Shown piece after piece: positions 36,001 through 45,725 of a stretch of 64,000 bases of DNA. This DNA is from Branchiostoma belcheri. Its lineage: Eukaryota; Chordata; Leptocardii; Amphioxiformes; Branchiostomatidae. Where the stretch lies: assembly GCF_001625305.1 (NCBI RefSeq), contig NW_017802480.1, forward strand, positions 434,001 to 498,000, read 5' to 3'. Numbering within the stretch: the first letter of the stretch is position 1; every line of letters starts with the position of its first letter. The translations under genes were made by a program, and so were the position numbers. The notes below the pieces were generated by a model that saw nothing but the letters and a program-made list of their open reading frames with translations, had not been told where the DNA came from and searched no databases.

Positions 36001-36732
36001 AGGTTTAGGCCTGTACCTAAACCCATGTACCTGTACTTGTACCTGTACCTTAAAAGCTTAACAGTAATGACACTCCTGTAATGTCTCTTCCTGCAGGAAC
36101 ACAAGTAGACGATGCCAAGGCCCTGATAGCTGCCAGTGGACTGAGAATCCTAGCCTGTGACAACCTAGATGATGCAGCTAAGATGGTACGTCTATCATAA
36201 ACACAATGTCATGTTTCTTCTTGAAAATCTTTAGGGTCCACCTAAATTTTTCTTAGGATCACTACAAAATTCTGTAGAATTCTTCGAGAAATTTTGCCAT
36301 TTAATTTCTAAATTTTCATGTAGTACTACATTTCATACTAGTGAAATAACACCCGGGAATGATGATGATGATGATGACAAGTAAAGTAGATAGCTGACTA
36401 ATTACTTGTATTGTACATCATGAAATCTTTGCTCAGGTTGTATGTTTGAAGTTTTTTGCAGTTAGCTGTTACTGCAAACACATCAAACCTAGAACATGTG
36501 CTCTTACAGTCTTTAACTGTGATACAATGTAGAAGGTATTGTTTCAAACAGTCAAACTACTGCAAATGCCTGCTTTTCTACCATACGTTTTAAGTCACTG
36601 CAAACATAAAATGATCTACAGTAATGATTTTCCTTCTTTTTTTGTCCCCATCAGGCTGTGCGGTTGTCTACCATTGTTCAACTTGCGAAGCAGACGAAAG
36701 TCGATGTGAAGTTTGAGCTACCAACATTCTGA
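27095..36732 (+). CDS. SUCLA2: succinyl-CoA ligase [ADP-forming] beta subunit, mitochondrial (12 exons)
   Basis: Exons: 27095-27160, 28983-29136, 29654-29753, 30297-30459, 31559-31661, 32150-32217 or 32705-32772, 33709-33805, 34468-34629, 34997-35139, 35528-35648, 36097-36185 and 36655-36732. These make 1,344 nt, 447 residues, in frame throughout. It is a TCA-cycle enzyme of the mitochondrial matrix, partner of the alpha subunit. Exon 1 gives an Arg-rich presequence without acids. [10 protein letters not shown] begins the mature protein, and the ATP-grasp region has [10 protein letters not shown] and EINPMSED. The ligase part has [26 protein letters not shown] and [15 protein letters not shown]. 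Similarity favours the ADP-forming (SUCLA2) over the GDP-forming type. The ATG at 27095 (AAAATGG) begins the presequence. The gene is odd in having two exon-6 copies and decoy splice arrays. Confidence 0.95.
27600..28689. mobile_element. foldback transposon with 26-bp TIRs and palindromic satellite core
   Basis: The element lies in SUCLA2 intron 1. TGATCATAG at 27591-27599 is repeated at 28690-28698, a 9-bp target duplication. Perfect 26-bp terminal inverted repeats lie at 27600-27625 and 28664-28689 (starting GCAAATATACAAAAGTAACG). An internal copy of the end lies near 27942. Two arms (27620-28100 and 28455-28665) are arrays of the palindromic word CAGCACTGG..CCAGTGCTG with about 25-50 bp spacing. 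They flank about 330 bp of unrelated sequence. There is no coding capacity. The 9-bp duplication and long inverted repeats suggest a non-autonomous Mutator-like element, which is inference. Confidence 0.85.
28770..28960. mobile_element. dispersed foldback repeat, copy 1
   Basis: ACAGTTACTCAAGCAACTGG, then ATATGATTTTGGAAAC, is mirrored by GTTTCCAAAATCACATTTTC and CAGTTGTTTTACTTTGAATA. It ends in TTACCTGGATTTCTAACCTT. A related half-element lies at about 30000-30112 in intron 3 of the same gene, and end fragments lie near 20660 and 21262. Confidence 0.6.
30000..30112. mobile_element. dispersed foldback repeat, copy 2
   Basis: It contains TCAAAATCATATCCAGTTGC, then TTGAGTAACTGTTTTTTGG, and TTACCTGGATGTCTAACCTT, matching the inverted arm of the element at 28770-28960. 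Confidence 0.55.
32150..32217 (+). other. SUCLA2: SUCLA2 alternative exon 6a
   Basis: The exon is 68 nt, entry phase 1, exit phase 0, with acceptor TTTCCCAG and donor GTACAG. It encodes [19 protein letters not shown] then LQQE. This is the segment between the VNIEE ATP-grasp region and the [12 protein letters not shown] helix. Confidence 0.8.
32705..32772 (+). other. SUCLA2: SUCLA2 alternative exon 6b
   Basis: The exon is also 68 nt with the same phases, 487 bp downstream of 6a. It encodes [19 protein letters not shown] then LQEE. The donor GTTTGG is weaker than that of 6a. Including both exons would break the frame. Confidence 0.75.
32822..33219. mobile_element. inverted-repeat element rich in 'AAGTCCAGACCTAAACC'
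   Basis: GATGCATACC near 32823 is mirrored by GGTATGCATC near 33207. Inside are several direct and inverted copies of AAGTCCAGAC..TAAACC / GGTTTAGGT. The element lies in the intron after exon 6b and is non-coding. A short related 'TTTAGG..TGTACCTAAACCCA' tract lies near 36000. Confidence 0.5.
33816..34467 (+). repeat. SUCLA2: tandem array of decoy 3' splice sites with exon-8 edge (SUCLA2 intron 7)
   Basis: Copies of CACAG|TGTACTGCATGGATGCCAA end their AG at 33976, 34102, 34227, 34357 and finally the true site 34467. Spacings are 126, 125, 130 and 110 bp. An exon-edge fragment without its acceptor also lies at 33826. Each unit also holds TGTTTGTCCTGCAGTACCAG and a 'GACAGGTGGCACTACTACAC' stretch. 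The unit is therefore the last ~100 bases of the intron plus the first ~25 bases of the exon. Confidence 0.92.
35760..35950 (+). repeat. SUCLA2: diverged duplicate of exon-10 3' edge and donor in SUCLA2 intron 10
   Basis: The true exon end reads AGGTTGCAAG|GTATGT at 35648. At 35772-35790 the sequence is GAAGTTGCAAG|GTACAT, preceded by CTTTGCAG. The following bases align with the true intron start: ATTCTTCT..AGGTTT..TTTTAGA, and a similar ..ACCACTAAAA / ..TCCACTAAAAT end. A further partial copy (CTGCAAACACATC) lies near 36474. Confidence 0.5.
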
Positions 36733-37967
36733 GCATCCTATCTCCCACCCCTCCATTCTGTTGGACTGTTCCAGAATGTTGTATGTATGTATGTATCCAA
36801 TTTGGGGAAGTACCAAGTAGAGAACTTTGAATTCTGGGGGGTTCGAAGACTTTTTATGTTGGCCTTTGTGGCCAAATGATATGCAAAGTAAATGAACAAA
36901 TTTGTGGAGCCTTTTTGTCTTATTGTAATGATGTGTCACAAAATATTACATATACGATATACAATGTAGCAGTTACTTACTTACTACATAGATTTATTAG
37001 AAAGTCAAGATTCTGTAATACAATTACATGTATAAGGCATGTTTTAACATGTCAGTGTCTATCAATACGTACAAGATTGTGTACACCATACAAATGTGAG
37101 CAATGTAGCATGTAAAAGCACAAGAAAGGGGAGATCACAACTACAGATTATATTAGAAGAAAGTGACTAGTCACTGGCCAGGTATCATGTTTTACAGAAT
37201 TGTACATGTAAGAGAAGGTTAACCTTTTGTTTTATACTGTCATAGTATTTATACCCAAAGAAACTTTTTTGGCTATGATGCTTTTCGTGCTTTTCTTCTC
37301 ATTTCTTGGAATTATTCAAAAGAAAGCAGTTCTACTAGCTCTGGCATAATGAAAAAGTTTACAAAGTGTATTTGTATTTCAAGTTATATGGCTCATGATA
37401 TATGGCTCAATACGGATTGTTTCTGCTGTAGAAATTGCCGAATAAAACCAGGTATGGACGTATTGTCAAGGTGACAACAATCCATGCTTCATGTTTGACT
37501 TTGTCTTCTACACGGCAGTGCATAGTGTGAATTACGTAGGGAACCAATTACATTAGAGTCATGGATAGCACATCATCAGACGTACTGTGCCTTTGTGAAA
37601 ACCTGATTTTTAATGGTTCTCGTTGGATGTTGCGTCAGAATTTTCCTTCACATAACTATAGATGGGATGTCAAATACGTCAAGACAACAGTAAAAGAGAC
37701 ATTATGCTGACCTGCTATACACAATTCATTAAAGGTTTTGCACAGGCACAGTACATTCTGCCAACAAGCTACATGTAGGTTAGGTATAGACATCAGAGAT
37801 ACAACTCAAACAGCATATGCAGGTTGTATTTCTACATCACATGTGAAAGATAAGCTAGGTCAAACTTAGATTTTGTAATTTAACATTCAACATTTACACC
37901 CAAGTTTCTGGGCATGATAGAAGAGTCTAGGGCATTACAATACTGTGTTAAAGTCTCAGACACGTGA
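36733..37967. other. SUCLA2 3' UTR and convergent intergenic gap
   Basis: No further coding sequence is visible. SUCLA2 (+) and the LamG-like gene (-) end tail to tail here. Confidence 0.55.
37441..37446 (+). terminator. SUCLA2: polyadenylation signal AATAAA of SUCLA2
   Basis: AATAAA lies about 710 bp after the stop codon, in AT-rich 3' sequence with no other clear hexamer closer. Confidence 0.45.
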
Positions 37968-40078
37968 TCACACACCATTGGTAATGGCGTTAATCTCTTC
38001 GTGAAGCAATGCAACATGGGAAGCCGTGAGTTCCCGCGTGAAAATCTTCAGGTTGCTGAATGCGGCTGTCGCGTGGAACTGCTCCCTCTGATTGGACCGC
38101 CCCAGCACCAGGTTCGTGTTGCCATGGTTTTGAGAGAACCCTGTGGGTTTACCGAACCCCTGGCCGACCAGGTTACCGTTGACGTAGACTCTAACCCCCA
38201 GCGCTCTTGTCCAGGTGAACGCAAGGTGGAACCAGGTGTTGTCAGGTATTTCTGAGGTGTCCACTCTCCAGGCCAGGTCTCTGTGCTTCAGGTAGACCTG
38301 AAATCAGCCAGGACACTCTTACGCTTCAAACAAATATATACAAACAAACAAACCAAAAAAAAAAGTTCTCTGACCTAGAGCTTTCAACCAGGCACTCTGG
38401 TATTCCTCATTAGACTGACCCAGTGAAGCTTGTCACGTGGCTTCTTTGAAGTGTGACGTCAACACTGGGTCAGTCTACTGAGGAAGACCAGAGAGACTGG
38501 TGGAAAGCTCTAGGTGAGAGAATTTTTTTGTGTTGGACCAAAAGTTTTAACTCTAAACATGTAACTACCAACACAGATGGACTTTCATGATATTAAAACA
38601 AACGAACCGTTAACACAAACTTGTTGGTCGGGATGTAGCTGTACTGGTTACCGGTGGCGTACACGGAAAAGCCGCGGGCGCTGCCGGTCTGGCCGCCAGA
38701 GGAGAGGAGGTAGACTCGCCCGTTGTTGGCCTCCTGGATGAATGAATGGTTTGTTTCGTGAAATACATCACAGAAATATGTGTTACATGTTTAAAGGTAA
38801 AACTTTTGATCCAACACAAAGAGGTTAAAATGTTCTCACCTAGAGCTTTCGGACAGTCACTCTTGTCTTCCTTACTACACTGACCCACTGAGACTTGTCA
38901 CGTGCCTTCTCTGAAGTGTGACGTCAATATTGGGTCAAAGACATCTGGTAAACGATGTACCTTTGACCCAGTGTTGAAGCCTCACTGGGTCAATCTACCG
39001 AGCTAGGGAGATCAGAGTGACTAGTCGAAAGTTTTATGATTTATATCAGAACATTTACCCGTTTGTGTTGGAACAAAAATTTTACCTTTATACAAATACA
39101 AATTGTACATCATACGTTATCACGAAGTAATCACCTTCGGTATCTTGAGCCAGACCGACACCGTTAGCCCCTTCTGGCTACAGAGCCCGTGGTGAGAGAC
39201 GCACGTCGCGCGGAAGTCTCCCAGGTCCACGGACTGCTTCAGGCTAGCGGACAGGGACACGGCGCAGTGCTGGCCGTCCGGGCCCGGGATGGTCTGCAGC
39301 ACCCCGCTGGCCTGCCCCGAGCGGAGACCCACGTTGCCGTAGATGGTCTTGGAGTTGCACATGTCGCCACATGGTGACTGCTGACGGGAGGTGACAGAGC
39401 AGCCGCCGGACAGGTCCCAGTGGAAGTCAGGGTCGGCTCCTGCAAGTTGAGAGTAAAGAGTTCTTCTGTAGTACTAGGGAAAACCACCATTCCTACACAT
39501 GTATGATGGATCAAGACCTAACTGCAGGCTGAATTTCATAACAATCCATAGCTTAAGCTTCTAACGTTATGGTGCTGAACGTATGCGGCAAGTCTGTTAT
39601 ATTCATTTGATAACCCTATTGATTGCCAATCCTGGCAAAATGTTGTGTCCTTTGGAAACGGACGTTACGACTTTTCTCATTCCATCCAGGTGTAAAATGG
39701 CTACCTGGCCTCGGTTGGAGAGCTAGCGGTGCATGCAACACAGCATTGGAAGGCATGGGCTCCACCTTCCAAAACTGTGCCCTAGACGTACTGTTGTAGT
39801 ACCATCCAATAAACCTAACCTACGGCCTGAAAAAAGCTATGGGACTATCTTATCTACATATTGGTTAAACCCTTACCCAGAGCGTGTTGCAGCAGCGCCA
39901 CCTGGCGGACCAGCATTACCATCATGTCCTGCAGCCTCACGTACTCGTTCTCCTGAGACTGGCAGCACGCCGCGGGGCCACACAGCCCTGTGTACGAGAT
40001 CGTGTTGTCCTGGGCACGAGTCACCGTCACCATGGCAACGGCTACAACGAGAAACATAGGACAAGCTTTTAAAACCAT
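37968..40078 (-). CDS. secreted LamG/concanavalin-like jelly-roll protein (4 exons)
   Basis: Minus-strand exons: 39877-40078, 39135-39439, 38608-38733 and 37968-38297. They make 963 nt, 320 residues, phases consistent. Residues 1-22 form a signal peptide (hydrophobic core FLVVAVAMVTVTRA, cleavage likely before QDN). A short helix-prone Cys-containing stretch follows (CGPAACCQ, then RLQDMMVMLVRQVALLQHAL), possibly an oligomerisation segment. The rest is a LamG-like jelly roll: LTVSVWLKIPK, GRVYLLSSGG, NTWFHLAFTWTRALGVRVYVNG and AAFSNLKIFTREL. These are typical of LamGL/pentraxin-type domains that bind glycans or proteins outside the cell. The last intron donor reads GTTCGT, which is weak. The ligand is unknown. 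Two MITEs sit in its introns. Confidence 0.85.
38340..38556. mobile_element. MITE copy A in LamG gene intron
   Basis: Imperfect inverted arms: CTAGAGCTTTCAACCAGGCA / ..TGGTGGAAAGCTCTAGG, with TAGACTGACCCAGTGA mirrored by ACACTGGGTCAGTCTA. The right end reads TTTGTGTTGGACCAAAAGTT. Confidence 0.7.
38794..39093. mobile_element. MITE copy B in LamG gene intron
   Basis: It shares the arms of copy A (CCTAGAGCTTTCGGACAG, ACTGACCCACTGAG / CTCACTGGGTCAATCT) and has clear outer terminal repeats: AAAGGTAAAACTTTTGATCC and its near mirror ending TTTTACCTTT. It contains an extra internal palindrome around 38935-38975. Confidence 0.7.
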
Positions 40079-40205
40079 GCTTATCTCACTCTAGGTGGAG
40101 ACTGATGAAAGAGCGGTTTTCTTTAAGTAAAGGTGTCACTAAAGAAATCCAAGAAACACCTGGGCCAGGGGGTTATACATTCTAATCTTAATCCTGGCCG
40201 CGACT

Positions 40206-41492
40206 TAATGCTTAGGTCACAATTCAAGAAAGGGGCCCGCTCGGCGCGTGTTCGGCGTGTTTTTTGGCACTACCGAACGGGACCTAGACGGAGACCGGCG
40301 GGCTTCCCGACGGCTGCCGGCCTATTTTTGGCCCCGCGCGGTCGCCGAATCGATTTTAACTCAGAGTTAAAAACACTTCGGGCCCCGTTCGGCGAAATAC
40401 GCCGAAGCGACGCCGTAACCTCACTGCCCGGGACCCGTCGGGCGGCCGAACAGGCACCTGTCTAAGATTATGACGTCACTTGTGTTGATCAGTGCATCAG
40501 ATGGTCAGGAAAAGGGGGTTATAGGGAGCATATATAAACTCCTGCCTCAGATTACGTCGCACAGTTCACCACGTGTGTGTTACATCGTGTACTTGTGTGT
40601 GTTACACCTTGTATTTGTGTGTCAGAATGTCGAAGGGCAAGGGAAAACAGCCGGCACGGCTCTCTTGCCAACTTCATAAAACAGATCATAACAGGAATAG
40701 AATGTGTCTGACATTATCTCTTGTTACATCATATGCCTTCGTAATAAAATGGAATCAGAAGTTATTGGCATTTATTTTCAGTCCAAATTTCAACAGAAGT
40801 AACGATATTCAGTGGTTTTATTGCTCAATAGCAAGGAGCTGCCACGGCACACTTCCTGCGTCACTGCTGAAGTACTTCCTGCGTCACTGCTGAAGTACTT
40901 TCGAAAGTAGGCCCTCGGTTACTTTTGCGACGCACCAGTTCTGCCTGCCTCTCTTCTTCAGCTACCAATGCCAGAAGACCTACATGTAGGTTGTCACCAA
41001 TCTCAATCTCAGACGGGTTTGTAAGTTGTTTGCAGGTTGCACTGAACGCTGCATCGCCAACTTCAGTCTACTCTTTACTTGACGTGTACTCTTTACTTGA
41101 AGTGAACGGTAGCAGGCAGTGCAGCGCTTATATATGTACCTGCTCAAAAACACGAGAGGAGCCCGTCGGGATCCCGCCAGGAACCCGCCAGGGACCTGAC
41201 AGCTGCCCGGCCGAACTGTAAGAGCCGGTCGGCACCCTACCACACGCCGCACGGGTCAAGACGGGCGACTGACCTGGCACCGGACGGGTCCCTGACAGAA
41301 ACCGGCCGCAAAAGTTTATGAATATTAATGAGAGCCGCCGGCCGGAGCACAAGCAGGCCCCGACAGGGAGCCGTAAAGGAACATTTAATTGTGACCCTGA
41401 CAGTACGGCGCACGCTCGGCGTCATGACGCCGGTCGGTGTCTACGCCGAGGACATGCCGAACGGGCGCCGTTTCAAATGTGACCTAAGCATA
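40206..41492. mobile_element. GC-rich TIR element of about 1.3 kb
   Basis: ATGCTTAGGTCACAATTC at the left (40208) is mirrored at the right (ending near 41492) as ..AAATGTGACCTAAGCAT. The homology continues inward as GGCGCCCGTTCGGC / GGGCCCGCTCGG. The ends are unusually GC-rich compared with the neighbourhood. The interior holds TATATAAA at about 40529 and a short ATG frame (40627: MSKGKGKQPARLS..). No transposase is recognisable, so it is probably non-autonomous. Confidence 0.6.
40526..40534 (+). promoter_or_regulatory. TATA-like box inside the GC-rich element
   Basis: CATATATAAACTC lies about 100 bp upstream of an ATG at 40627. It could be a promoter carried by the element, but nothing else supports this. 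Confidence 0.25.
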
Positions 41493-41944
41493 AAGAAAGA
41501 TGGGCAGACATGAACCATCTGGTTCGGTGAACTCTAAAAATAAAAGGGTCAAGGGAAGGTGACTTTTAAGGAAAGATAAACTTTGAACTCTGAGGTATTC
41601 GGGACGACATGTCTGTTGTTGTAACTGAGCCGCCAAATGTTGGTGTATTTTGGGTACGTTGAAACTGTAGACACTTAGAGTAAGGGTGATCTGGTTGACT
41701 GAAAACGTGTGCCGCATTGTACTTGTGCTAGCTACTTCTAACGTATGAAGCATCATGCTTTACCTCTATTGAGGATGACAACTTTACCTTCAAGGCATTG
41801 TCCTTGTTGAACTCGGTTGAATTTCGGGAACTGTCGTTGCTTACCCCTACTACCACAGACATGAGGTTTATAAGACCGTATTGGATGACAACCCAAGTAT
41901 GTGTACTATCAGCCAATGTAATGGGAGATAACGAACGGCCTTTA

Positions 41945-42290
41945 TCTGCGGGTATGTTTTCAATACAAGCCTGCCCTTGGAAGAGTGTAATGACTGGACG
42001 TTTTAGCGTATCTGTATCAGTATAGCCGGTATAACCGCCCTTCGGCGTAACACACCAGCTTCGCAGGCACGCGGCGCGGCGGCAGCTAGCTATATCACAC
42101 CGAACGACTTGTTACACTCATTCTTTGCACATCTAATTGCAGGAGTTGTTTAAAGCTTTCTATAGCTAGTATCGGTTCATTGATAGCCTTCTCCAGATAG
42201 TCATCCAAGTTCCCGACCTTCTCTGCGGGTATGTTTTCAATACAAGCCTGCCCTTGGAACAGAGTAATGACTGGACGTTTTAGCGTATCG
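41945..42290. repeat. direct 65-bp duplication (41945-42008 and 42225-42290)
   Basis: Both copies read GCGGGTATGTTTTCAATACA, then AGCCTGCCCTTGGAA, then AATGACTGGACGTTTTAGCG, with a two-base difference. The first copy runs directly into a GTATAACCG-type repeat (42009-42085). Confidence 0.85.
42009..42085 (+). repeat. dispersed 'GCCGGTATAACCGCCCTTCG' repeat
   Basis: It is nearly identical to 44983-45070, with further copies at 20046-20080, 29466-29505 and (minus) 47505-47545. A 50-bp tandem version lies at 49860-50110. Its core can fold as CGCC-loop-GGCG. Confidence 0.75.
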
Positions 42291-42339
42291 GCTCATTGCT
42301 AGCCTTCTCTAGATCTCCCTCCCGGTTCCAGGCGGTTAA

Positions 42340-42725
42340 ATCCGACCCTGATGATGGCCTAGGACAAAAATGTTGTGTTTCCTGTTTCAGTCCTGAAAAA
42401 ATCAGGGTCGGTAGGTAGGGATTATCTTTTCTTTTTAGACTTCAGTGACATCTATATAGGGGGACTGGGGTCCAACTTATACAATACGTTTAAAAAAAGT
42501 AAAATTAGCATGAGGACACTTTTATTTTCAATGTCAAAGTTAGAAAACCAATTGTACAACGTTTTAGCTATCACTCAGGTGTCAGATCATGGAGTTAGAA
42601 AAGGTTGACCAGCTCGAATTTATGTCTCTTGCAGGAGTCCATCCAAAAAAATGTCTAGGGTCGGCAGGTTTTCTAGGGTCGGTCGGGAAGCAAGAAACAC
42701 AACATTTTTTCCTAGGCCTGAGCCG
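42340..42725. mobile_element. foldback element around a 'ggcctaggacaaaaatgttg' arm
   Basis: GGCCTAGGACAAAAATGTTG, then TGTTTCCTG at about 42356, is mirrored near 42690-42720 as CACAACATTTTTTCCTAGGC. AATCAGGGTCGGTAGG is mirrored by repeated CTAGGGTCGGCAGG. It is non-coding. Confidence 0.6.
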
Positions 42726-42894
42726 ACTGGAGCCGGCCGGATTAAAGACTCTATCCTTGACTTACTTGTGGCGACTGCTGGCCTGACAATACTGCGGTAA
42801 TGAACAGTCTTGGGGGTTGGACGGGCATCGTGAAATGCCAAGGCGAGAGCCTTTGAAAACACACCGTGGCTAATGAAACGTTTCCAATCCATTT

Positions 42895-43560
42895 GGTACG
42901 GGCAAACTTAGCCTCGGTCCACCAGGCGTTGCTGAAGGGCGTTAGGGTGCTATAGAATTTGGCAAAAATAGGGTCTAACTGGCTGGGGGAGTGGATATCG
43001 TCTCGGGTAAATGAACTCCAAGTGGCCAAACTCCCCTGGCCAGTTATTCTTTCTATTTGGCTACGCTAGCCTTCCTGAAGGGCGTTAGGATGGCAAAAAA
43101 TCGGCAAAAATAGGGCCTGACTGGCTGGGGAAGTGGTTTGCCGTTAGGATATCGTCTCGGGCAACTTGATGAACTCTACAGTGGGTAAACTCCCCTGGCC
43201 AGTCATTTTGGCTAAGCTATAGCCTCCACCAGGCCTTCCTGAAGGGCGTTAGAATGGCAAAAAAATCGGCAAAAATAGGGGCTGGCTGGGTGGGTGAGTG
43301 GGTCTACCGTTAGGATATCGTCTCGGGCAAATGAACTCTACAGTGGCCAAACTCCCCTGGCCAGTTATTCTTCTTATTTGGCTACGCTAGCCTCCACCAG
43401 GCCTTCCTGACGGGCGATAGGATGGTAGAAGTCTCCACAAAATGTATAGGGTCTGACAGTCTGTCCAGGGGAGTGGGGTCGGACAAATTAACTCTAGCTA
43501 CGGTGGCCAAACTCCCATGGCCAGTTATTATCTCTATTTGACTAAATTTCACTGTTTTTG
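42895..43560. repeat. four-copy tandem repeat, about 140-170 bp unit
   Basis: The word CTGAAGGGCGTTAG (or near variant) recurs at about 42932, 43076, 43239 and 43406. Each is followed by 'ggcaaaaataggg.ctgactggctggg', 'atatcgtctcgggcaa', 'aactctacagtgg' and CCAAACTCCCCTGGCCAGTT. The last unit is the most diverged. Confidence 0.85.
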
Positions 43561-44860
43561 ACGACCCCGCTTTGTTAGTCTGGTGCAGACTAGGCAAAAC
43601 TTCAGCTACGTCTCCATGGGGTCAAGAGAATAGTGTTTGAGTCAAAGGACGGATCATTGTTTGAAAGAGACGTGGTTTCAACGGCTTGACAAATGAGAAG
43701 GCAAAATCAAGGCCAATCGGGCATGTCATTTGCATGCATGTCAGTTTGTGATGTTTACTAAATAAATGGATTACGATGGCACCTCACAATCTAGCCGGAA
43801 TGGTGTTTAATCCTGTTATTGTCAATCCTTCATAAGGTTGGGGCCGAAATGGTGTTAAATGGCTTTGTCAAGTTTTCGTTAAAAGCAAGTATGACGAACT
43901 CAGTGATTTCTTAATGTTTTAAATACAACTGAACGTATTAATCTTGAGTGAATTAATAGAAAATGACGACTTTAATGGGAGAAAAGATTAACTTCTCTTG
44001 ACTCCGATATACTATAAGATACTCCCACGTACTTAATTTAACGACTTTCTGGTTCATGTAAGCAGTATAATTCTCAATGATGGGTAACAGAGTCTCGTCT
44101 TCGGATACGTGAGTATCTTGTTTGTCTTGCCCTGAGGATACAGCGAGGAAGGTGAGAGATGACCGAAACAATCGATTTTGTCACTGTCTTCTTATCCTAG
44201 TCACAACACTACTGGCCTGGTTACCCTGATTTCTACCAGATAGAAGTTTGAGACGTCAAAGATTTTGGCAAAGCTCGATCTTTTGGATAGGGACAAATCA
44301 GAAATGACCAGAGGGAATGTAGGGAGAATTCTAACGAACTTGAAGATGATGTAGAGAGTCATGGTGACCCGGTGTGCTTGGTTGAGAACATTGAGCCATG
44401 GCAAGGCGTAAATTGTACTAATACTAGCCACTTGAAGACGCAGCCGGCATTCTTTATGTCGATCGAAGTTTACTGTTTGACCTTTTTTTGTCTTGTTCTG
44501 CGATCACTACCGTGATGCACAGGGCAAGTATACGTGGATGATATCCTGAATCTCGAACCAAGTTGTTCAAGGTTCATATCCTAAGTATCGGATCGGATAT
44601 ACAGTACCTTAAGCAGTGCCATTGTAAGCAAACAGATCAACATATCAGCTTAGGTGATGGTGTTAGCCTTCATTTTGTCCTTTTCAAAAGGAATTAGGAG
44701 ATATGCCCTATTGAATTCCATCCACTAAACATGAAAACAAACATAGCAAGGACATAACCCATGTCAGTGGCACTAGTAGTGTAACACTATGCACATGTCC
44801 TCTTTAGGGGCATTGACTCCTTTGTTGAAACACCTCAGCGCAGGCAACGGAGTAAAGAGT
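43561..44860. other. gene-free stretch
   Basis: No exon, repeat family or regulatory motif that I can support. Confidence 0.5.
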
Positions 44861-44869
44861 GTTAGTGCC

Positions 44870-45075
44870 AGTAATTTCCAAGCAGATCCTACGGAGGCAA
44901 GGCAGTATCCATTGGCCAAGGACTCTGTGACCATTAGCCACCGAATAATGGTGACTTCTTGGCCTATGAATACTACCTTCCCAGTCTGTATCTGTATCGG
45001 TGTAGCCGGTATAACCGCCATTCGGCGTAACACACCAGCTTCGCAGGCACGCGGCGCGGCGGCAGCCAGTGTAGG
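44870..45075. mobile_element. nested repeat: truncated TCTCCAAGCAGA MITE plus GTATAACCG repeat
   Basis: TTTCCAAGCAGATCCTACGG, then 'cagtatccattggccaaggac', matches the element at 48368-48482. It loses the right terminal repeat exactly where the dispersed GTATCTGTATCGGTGTAGCC repeat begins. Confidence 0.6.
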
Positions 45076-45549
45076 ATCTGCTTCGATATTAAGTGCCAGG
45101 TTGTGCCCGTTTCAAAGCGCTTAATTATAGATGCCCCGGTACAGCGTGTTTTTTCTAGAATCCGTGCTGTCCCAAAGTCCACCACATTCCGATAAATTGG
45201 ATCCGTGAGAGTTTTTTCTTCTCTACATCCTGACCCTGTCCCACAGTTTTAACCCTTGAGATTATGCTAAAGTACCGAAAACCTTTTCGGAAAGGACTTT
45301 TGTCAGGCGCTGCTCATGTGAAACCGGGTGACTGGATTAGGGTTAAGTGAAAGTTTGCACGCAGTAGACGCTGTTCAAAGTCCTTCTGAATGTTGGTTCG
45401 TAGCCTTCAAAATCAATCGGTGTAAACCCGAACCGCGTTATTCTGATCTACCAATGTATTTGTATCTGTATCTATATCTAGTGCCCAATTGAGTTACAAA
45501 AGGTATGAATTTGAGGAGTCCATATCATCATGCAGTTGATATATCATAC

Positions 45550-45725
45550 AATTGATGTAATAAGTCAACCAGTCTTCAGAGGCGGCTGAAAAGAGTGGAC
45601 ATTAGCCAAATAGACGGATAACATGCCAGGGGAGTTAGTCCGCTTCAAGAGTACATTTTGCCGCTTTCCGAAGCCTGATAGACTACTTGTAGAGGCTAGA
45701 AAGCTCTCGGGTACTAGGTACAGAC
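45550..45725. mobile_element. relative of the 21.7-kb MITE
   Basis: AGAGGCGGCTGAAAAGAGT, 'attagccaaatagacggataacatgcc' and AGGGGAGTTAGTCCGC match the left arm and loop of the element at 21698-21879. The right side reads GAAGCCTGATAGAC. Confidence 0.5.

Noticed and set aside
42009-42085. Possible tRNA-like gene in the GTATAACCG repeat
   Set aside because: Only one short hairpin can be drawn. There is no cloverleaf, A/B box pair or terminator that I can identify.
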